A stretch of 64,000 nucleotides of DNA from an uncultured Bacteroidales bacterium. GTDB lineage: Bacteria; Bacteroidota; Bacteroidia; Bacteroidales; ML635J-15. The stretch is from the NCBI GenBank assembly GCA_905234755.1, contig CAJOIT010000009.1:94023-158022 (forward strand). The letters run 5' to 3'. Under the pieces are notes generated by a model. That model searched no databases. It was not told the DNA's origin and saw only the letters and a list, made by a program, of their open reading frames with translations. Made by a program: the position numbers and the translations under genes. Shown in pieces: positions 60,631 to 64,000 of the stretch; within the stretch, counting starts at the first letter, position 1, and every line of letters begins with the position of its first letter.

Positions 60631-61113
60631 TTAAATCAAACCTTCGATTTCGTCCTTGCTCAAACCTGTAATCTTGCAAATTTCGTTTGTTTCGTAGCCA
60701 AGTGACTTCATTCTGGTTGCGGTTTGGATAAGATTCTTATGGACTGCTGATTCGTAAATTACTTGTTCGTTTGTTTTCTTATTGGTATGGTCGTGTGCTA
60801 TTTGTTTGTGAGGTATAAAAGAGTTTTTTGCATATATCAGTATTTTGTCTTGGTTGATACTTTGGGCTATTCTTGGATACAAGGTTCCTTCTGGAACTAT
60901 GTCAACAGGGCGGTCAAGAATTTCTTCCAGTTCACATATCATTGCGGCGTGCTTAAGCAGACTTATTCCTTCATCATCGTATTGCACAAGTAGGTCAACA
61001 TCGCTCAATGGGGTTTCTTCGCCACGGGCAAACGAACCGAACAACCATGCTTTGCGTATTGGCTGTGTCTTGAAATAATCAGCAATCAGTTGTTGCATCA
61101 TCTTGTTGCTCAT
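60631..61113 (-). CDS. MNT-type nucleotidyltransferase with Rpn-like C-terminal segment
   Basis: A 160-residue protein, start ATG 61113 (MSNKMMQQ). Residues about 25-50 hold the minimal nucleotidyltransferase motif 'GSFARGEETPLSDVDLLVQY' (GSxxRG and SDxDL), as in MntA antitoxins that modify HEPN toxins. No HEPN gene is adjacent. The C-terminus 'ATRMKSLGYETNEICKITGL' plus 'SKDEIEGL' resembles the tail of Rpn/PD-(D/E)XK transposase-derived nucleases. This could be a fusion or a shared helix-turn-helix-like element. It lies between two copies of the same terminator hairpin. Confidence 0.75.
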   Translation of the reverse strand: MSNKMMQQLIADYFKTQPIRKAWLFGSFARGEETPLSDVDLLVQYDDEGISLLKHAAMICELEEILDRPVDIVPEGTLYPRIAQSINQDKILIYAKNSFIPHKQIAHDHTNKKTNEQVIYESAVHKNLIQTATRMKSLGYETNEICKITGLSKDEIEGLI

Positions 61114-61189
61114 AGCTATATTTATTTGTTGTTTGTGGTACAAAGATATATTTTTTTGTAATCGCGAATGAAATAAATAATAGTGCACA

Positions 61190-61226
61190 AAAAAAACAGG
61201 CTGCATCTCACGATACAGCCTATTTT
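61190..61226. terminator. repeated terminator hairpin (copy 2)
   Basis: Same core as 60525-60556. It lies upstream of the nucleotidyltransferase gene, not behind any plus-strand gene, so it probably arrived by duplication. Confidence 0.65.
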
Positions 61227-61317
61227 TTACGATGATTTGTATGCCTTATAAAATTCAGTTTTTATTGAAATGATAGTTTGTTCATCGTTTTTTGAGTTTG
61301 TGTAAATAAATGTAAAT

Positions 61318-61521
61318 TAACTTTGGTTTTGCAAAAGTACGCCTATCGCGATAGGTACACAATCCCCACAAATGATGAAAAGTGCGGCTGGTTTTAACCA
61401 AAAGTTGTGATAGGTTGGAATATACGCAACTAATACGATTATATTATCACGAAATTATCAAACTCATAAACAATTGTGGCTTCCTATCTACAACTGGAAG
61501 ATAGAAAGCCACAGTATTTTT
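61318..61521 (+). other. geneless stretch with possible promoter, palindrome and terminator
   Basis: TAACTTTG at 61318-61325 is a -7-like box. CCTATCGCGATAGG (61342-61355) is a perfect 14-base palindrome. TGTGGCTTCCTATC (61475-61488) pairs with GATAGAAAGCCACA (61500-61513), followed by TTTTT. This could be a third small-RNA gene. The -33 element is poor and the evidence is weak. Confidence 0.35.
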
Positions 61522-61550
61522 CAAAATATCCTTAATGCAAATGTGAAAAT

Positions 61551-62111
61551 TTATTTCTGCATCGAAACATCCACCCTAGTAGAATCTTCTTCGTAGCGGA
61601 ACTTGCAGTCCGATTTGCAAAGCGAAAGGATTTTCATGTCGGCAACATTGACGTATGCGCTTGACGTAGAGTCGTACATGCTGAATTTCAGATATTCCTT
61701 CTTGTCATCGAAAGCCCATTTAAACTCGGTCTCGGTACTCAAAAGAGAAGTGAAGTCAAGGTCTCCAGATCCATAGTCAATGCTATCGGTATATGTCGAA
61801 TCCTGCATTTCGCCCATAAGTTCATCCCAGTCGATATTCCCTAGCATTTCGCCCAAACCATTGTCCTTGAACTTTATAGAACCTGTCTCATCCTTCTTAA
61901 AAGTCATCTGCAACTCGCCAAACATTGCATAATCAGACATTTTTATCGACATGGTATCCGAATCAATCTGCGTAATCTTCCATGTGCCTACCAGACGACC
62001 TTTAGGAGACTTGAGCATCAGTCCATAATCCTCTTCATATTTCTTGCAGGAAGAAAAAAACAACCCAAATACTAGTGTCAAAACGACAATTAAACAAATA
62101 CGGTTTTTCAT
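61551..62111 (-). CDS. lipocalin-like lipoprotein (copy 1)
   Basis: A 186-residue lipoprotein with lipobox FSSC (Cys22) followed by 'KKYEEDYGLMLKSPKGRLVG'. The 'GRLVGTWKITQID' strand is the GxW-type start of a lipocalin-like (DUF-type) beta barrel. The next gene upstream (62124) has the same layout and is 12 bases away, so the pair arose by tandem duplication. The ligand is unknown; such lipoproteins are common in the Bacteroidales periplasm. Confidence 0.75.
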   Translation of the reverse strand: MKNRICLIVVLTLVFGLFFSSCKKYEEDYGLMLKSPKGRLVGTWKITQIDSDTMSIKMSDYAMFGELQMTFKKDETGSIKFKDNGLGEMLGNIDWDELMGEMQDSTYTDSIDYGSGDLDFTSLLSTETEFKWAFDDKKEYLKFSMYDSTSSAYVNVADMKILSLCKSDCKFRYEEDSTRVDVSMQK

Positions 62112-62123
62112 AGCTATTGTATT

Positions 62124-62582
62124 TTAATCTTGTTTCTTTTCAAAATGGCGTTCAATAAGGTCATCGTATCCCGAATATTCCTCGCTACCGTTAACCAACC
62201 ACATTTCCGAACTCGACAAACGTGTTATCTTGTAGTTGCGCTCGCTATTCCCATTTATAGAATCCACTTCAGTAAGAATTAGCTCTGTCTTGTCTTCGCC
62301 AAACGACCACAAACCCGACCTTTCGTTCAACGATCTTACCACCGGCATCGAATACGAAAAAGTTCCGTCATAATTCAATATTACAACCGACGACGACTCC
62401 TTATCAAACAGCGCTTGCTCATGCTTGTCGTTGACTAACAAATCCGTGAGATACCACTCGCCAATTAACCTCGACTTTGCCGACCTTAACGAGAAGGCAG
62501 GTCCGTTCTCGTATCTGCCGCACGAATCGAATAGCGCCACAGCCAGCATAAGGGTAAATATTATAGCGATAATTTTTCGCAT
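62124..62582 (-). CDS. lipocalin-like lipoprotein (copy 2)
   Basis: A 152-residue lipoprotein with lipobox 'FDSC' (Cys21) and the same 'FSLRSAKSRLIGEWYLTDL' opening as its neighbour. The barrel strands 'VVILNYDGTFSYSMPVV' and 'SGLWSFGEDKTELIL' match the lipocalin-like family. It is shorter than copy 1, which has an extra acidic insert. It is first in the two-gene operon. Confidence 0.75.
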   Translation of the reverse strand: MRKIIAIIFTLMLAVALFDSCGRYENGPAFSLRSAKSRLIGEWYLTDLLVNDKHEQALFDKESSSVVILNYDGTFSYSMPVVRSLNERSGLWSFGEDKTELILTEVDSINGNSERNYKITRLSSSEMWLVNGSEEYSGYDDLIERHFEKKQD

Positions 62583-62713
62583 AGCATTTAAAGTTAAACT
62601 GTAAAAATATGTATTTTCAATCAGTTACGCAGTTTTTTCAAGGAAAAGTTCAAACACAAAATGTTTAAAAAGTTACTATCCGCATGATTTTCAACAAAAT
62701 ACACAAAACAAAA

Positions 62714-62734
62714 AAAAAGACGGAATCCGTCTTT
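62714..62734 (-). terminator. terminator of tRNA-Leu
   Basis: AAAGACGGA and TCCGTCTTT pair, with a run of T on the minus strand immediately after the tRNA. Confidence 0.75.
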
Positions 62735-62737
62735 CTG

Positions 62738-62821
62738 TGCCCGAGACAGGGCTCGAACCTGCACGTCCTTGCGAACACTGGTCCCTGAAACCAGCGCGTC
62801 TACCAATTCCGCCACTTGGGC
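62738..62821 (-). tRNA. tRNA-Leu (CAG)
   Basis: An 84-base class II tRNA. The acceptor GCCCAAG pairs with CTCGGGC, and the discriminator is A. The anticodon loop ttCAGgg lies in CTGGT/ACCAG, and a long variable arm (gttcgcaaggac) is present. CCA is not encoded. A reading frame containing 'AELVDALVSGTS' here is the well-known artefact of translating tRNA-Leu. Confidence 0.95.
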
Positions 62822-62940
62822 ATTTGCGATGCAAAAATACAACTATTTTTCTTTATGGCAAAGATTTTTTTTGAGAAGAAAGGATTTTGGGACAAACAGA
62901 CCGTTGCCTATGAAACACAATTAATATATTCTATTGTACA

Positions 62941-63049
62941 GACGCAAAATTTTGCGTCTCAATCGGCGCAACGCATTGCGCCAATACAATCATTTTCATC
63001 TTATAGAATCGTGCCATGGCGCGATTCTACTTGAAACGGGCTTTAGCCC
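62941..63049. repeat. four consecutive palindromes
   Basis: GACGCAAAATTTTGCGTC (62941-62958), GGCGCAACGCATTGCGCC (62965-62982), a 24-base AGAATCG...CGATTCT palindrome (63005-63028, one G-T mismatch) and GGGCTTTAGCCC (63038-63049) follow one another in 109 bases. Confidence 0.75.
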
Positions 63050-63069
63050 ATCAAACAGGCGTCAGCCAT

Positions 63070-64000
63070 CTAATTTCTGCTATTGAATTTCGTGTAATTT
63101 ATCAACCTGTCGTACGATTCACTCGGATTGCGGTGATACACAAACAACAAATAGTCGTTTTCGGTCTGCTTGTGGCTTCCTTCGAAGAAAAACCTGTCCA
63201 TCCCAGCACCTTCTCCCTCCGGAACAACAACGTACCTATAGTTATAGTATCCTTGCTTGAGAAACATAAGCAATTCGTAGCAATGTGCCTCCATGTTATA
63301 TTTCATCTTATATTGCGACGAAAGCTCATAATTGGTAAGCGCACCATACAGATAGACACTAGCACCGCCAAGCATCGAAGGATTGTTCAGTCGAAAACGC
63401 ACAATGGCATACTCCGACTGGATTTCCGGGAAATTATTGTTGTTGCGTCTGTTGGTCTTTATTATGTAACCTCCATTTATATCCTCGTCGCTTGCATAAG
63501 GCTCGAAATACTTCGATTTTCCTGGCACAAGGTCGATGTAATAGTACGGTTTGCGATACTCAATATGCTCAACATATTCCGAATTTAGCTCCAGATTATT
63601 GAAATTGAAATGCCTGTACTCGTTTCCTGCATTAAACAGATATTTGTCCTCCCAATTGAAAATATACGAATCGTTGCCGACAAACGAAGGTTGCATTTCG
63701 GTGTATGACTCATCGCACTGGAAATTCTGCACAAGCGTAACCTTCAGTTCTTCGAGCGGATTATAGATTGGATATTTCTTCGGTATTATCTCGAAATCAA
63801 CCTTCTGGTACTCCTTTTTAAACTCACCAAACACATTGGAATTAACTCGCCCCTCAACCGTCACAAGATTTTCGTAAACCATAAAACGTTTAGTACACAC
63901 AATTATTTCCTCAGGCTCTTTTACAAATACAATAAGCAAATAGTTTCCAGAAAGTTTCAGTTGCAAATCATCGTTTGGCAGGTTTAGCGAAAAATGCGTA
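63070..64000 (-). CDS. DUF5103 protein, T9SS plug-type (5' end outside window)
   Basis: The frame is open to the window edge ('THFSLNLPNDDLQLKLSGNYLL'), so codon 63966 is internal rather than the start. About 309 residues are visible. 'NLPNDDLQLKLSGNYLL', 'NPLEELKVTLVQNFQCDES', 'NNLELNSEYVEHIEY' and 'GGYIIKTNRRNNNNFPEIQSEY' are hallmarks of DUF5103, whose members are described as plug proteins of the type IX secretion translocon. This fits the T9SS cargo genes in the window. The visible part ends normally ('YTKFNSRN'). Confidence 0.88.
   Translation of the reverse strand, partial: THFSLNLPNDDLQLKLSGNYLLIVFVKEPEEIIVCTKRFMVYENLVTVEGRVNSNVFGEFKKEYQKVDFEIIPKKYPIYNPLEELKVTLVQNFQCDESYTEMQPSFVGNDSYIFNWEDKYLFNAGNEYRHFNFNNLELNSEYVEHIEYRKPYYYIDLVPGKSKYFEPYASDEDINGGYIIKTNRRNNNNFPEIQSEYAIVRFRLNNPSMLGGASVYLYGALTNYELSSQYKMKYNMEAHCYELLMFLKQGYYNYRYVVVPEGEGAGMDRFFFEGSHKQTENDYLLFVYHRNPSESYDRLINYTKFNSRN

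Noticed and set aside
62621..62842. 73-codon frame containing AELVDALVSGTS
   Set aside because: It is translated tRNA-Leu sequence, a frequent false gene.

Overview
The window looks like chromosomal DNA of an anaerobic Bacteroidales (Bacteroidota) bacterium. The sequence shows three things behind this. Many genes have the phylum's -7 box (TAnnTTTG), often with TTTG about 19 bases upstream. Two exported proteins end in type IX secretion (T9SS) sorting tails of the 'LYPNP' type. Many products are Bacteroidota families (DUF4292, DUF5103, DUF6913, DUF5011, DUF4932, MtaB). HydG and a heterodisulfide-reductase-like operon point to strict anaerobic fermentation.

Layout. 1-10.9 kb: 5' part of a T9SS fibronectin-type surface protein, valS, a small lipoprotein, and a run of sugar nucleotidyltransferase, TPR, DUF4292 and EnvC-like genes. 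10.9-15.9 kb: a minus-strand Hdr-like electron-transfer operon (two HdrC, membrane HdrD-like, HdrB, HdrA). 16.5-21.3 kb: a four-gene minus-strand cluster (alpha-oxoamine synthase, threonine-synthase-fold enzyme, SDR, VOC protein) that I read as sulfonolipid (capnine) synthesis. 21.4-25.9 kb: exonuclease, DUF4932 peptidase, hydG plus its TM1266 partner, a small RNA and an orphan nuclease-like protein. 26.3-35.2 kb: SDR/zinc-ribbon fusion, Fic protein with radical SAM protein, an AbfD-like flavoprotein, an acyl-CoA dehydrogenase-like protein and an NhaD antiporter. 35.2-44.4 kb: 117-bp direct repeats, two tRNA-Ser, clpS, T9SS subtilase, mtaB, dapA, DUF6913 and a CCA-transferase-like enzyme. 44.4-47.1 kb: an accessory module of three tail-less SSBs and two polyvalent/PBECR-type proteins with a second small RNA. 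47.1-64 kb: metallopeptidase lipoprotein, LRR surface protein, AT-rich SIR2 gene, serine hydrolase inserted beside hutU, Sel1 protein, a nucleotidyltransferase, lipocalin-like lipoproteins, tRNA-Leu and the 3' part of a DUF5103 (T9SS plug) gene.

The most unusual signal is a pair of loci with the same architecture. At about 25.4-26.1 kb and 45.1-47.1 kb, a PBECR-like nuclease gene on the minus strand is met at its 3' end by a plus-strand small RNA with its own consensus promoter and T-run. Upstream of each transcription unit, 84-90 bp before the first ATG, lies a homologous region of more than 100 bp carrying 11-bp-spaced TCGTTT iterons. This is a candidate undescribed nuclease/small-RNA system. 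The homology is seen in the sequence; the functional link is inference.
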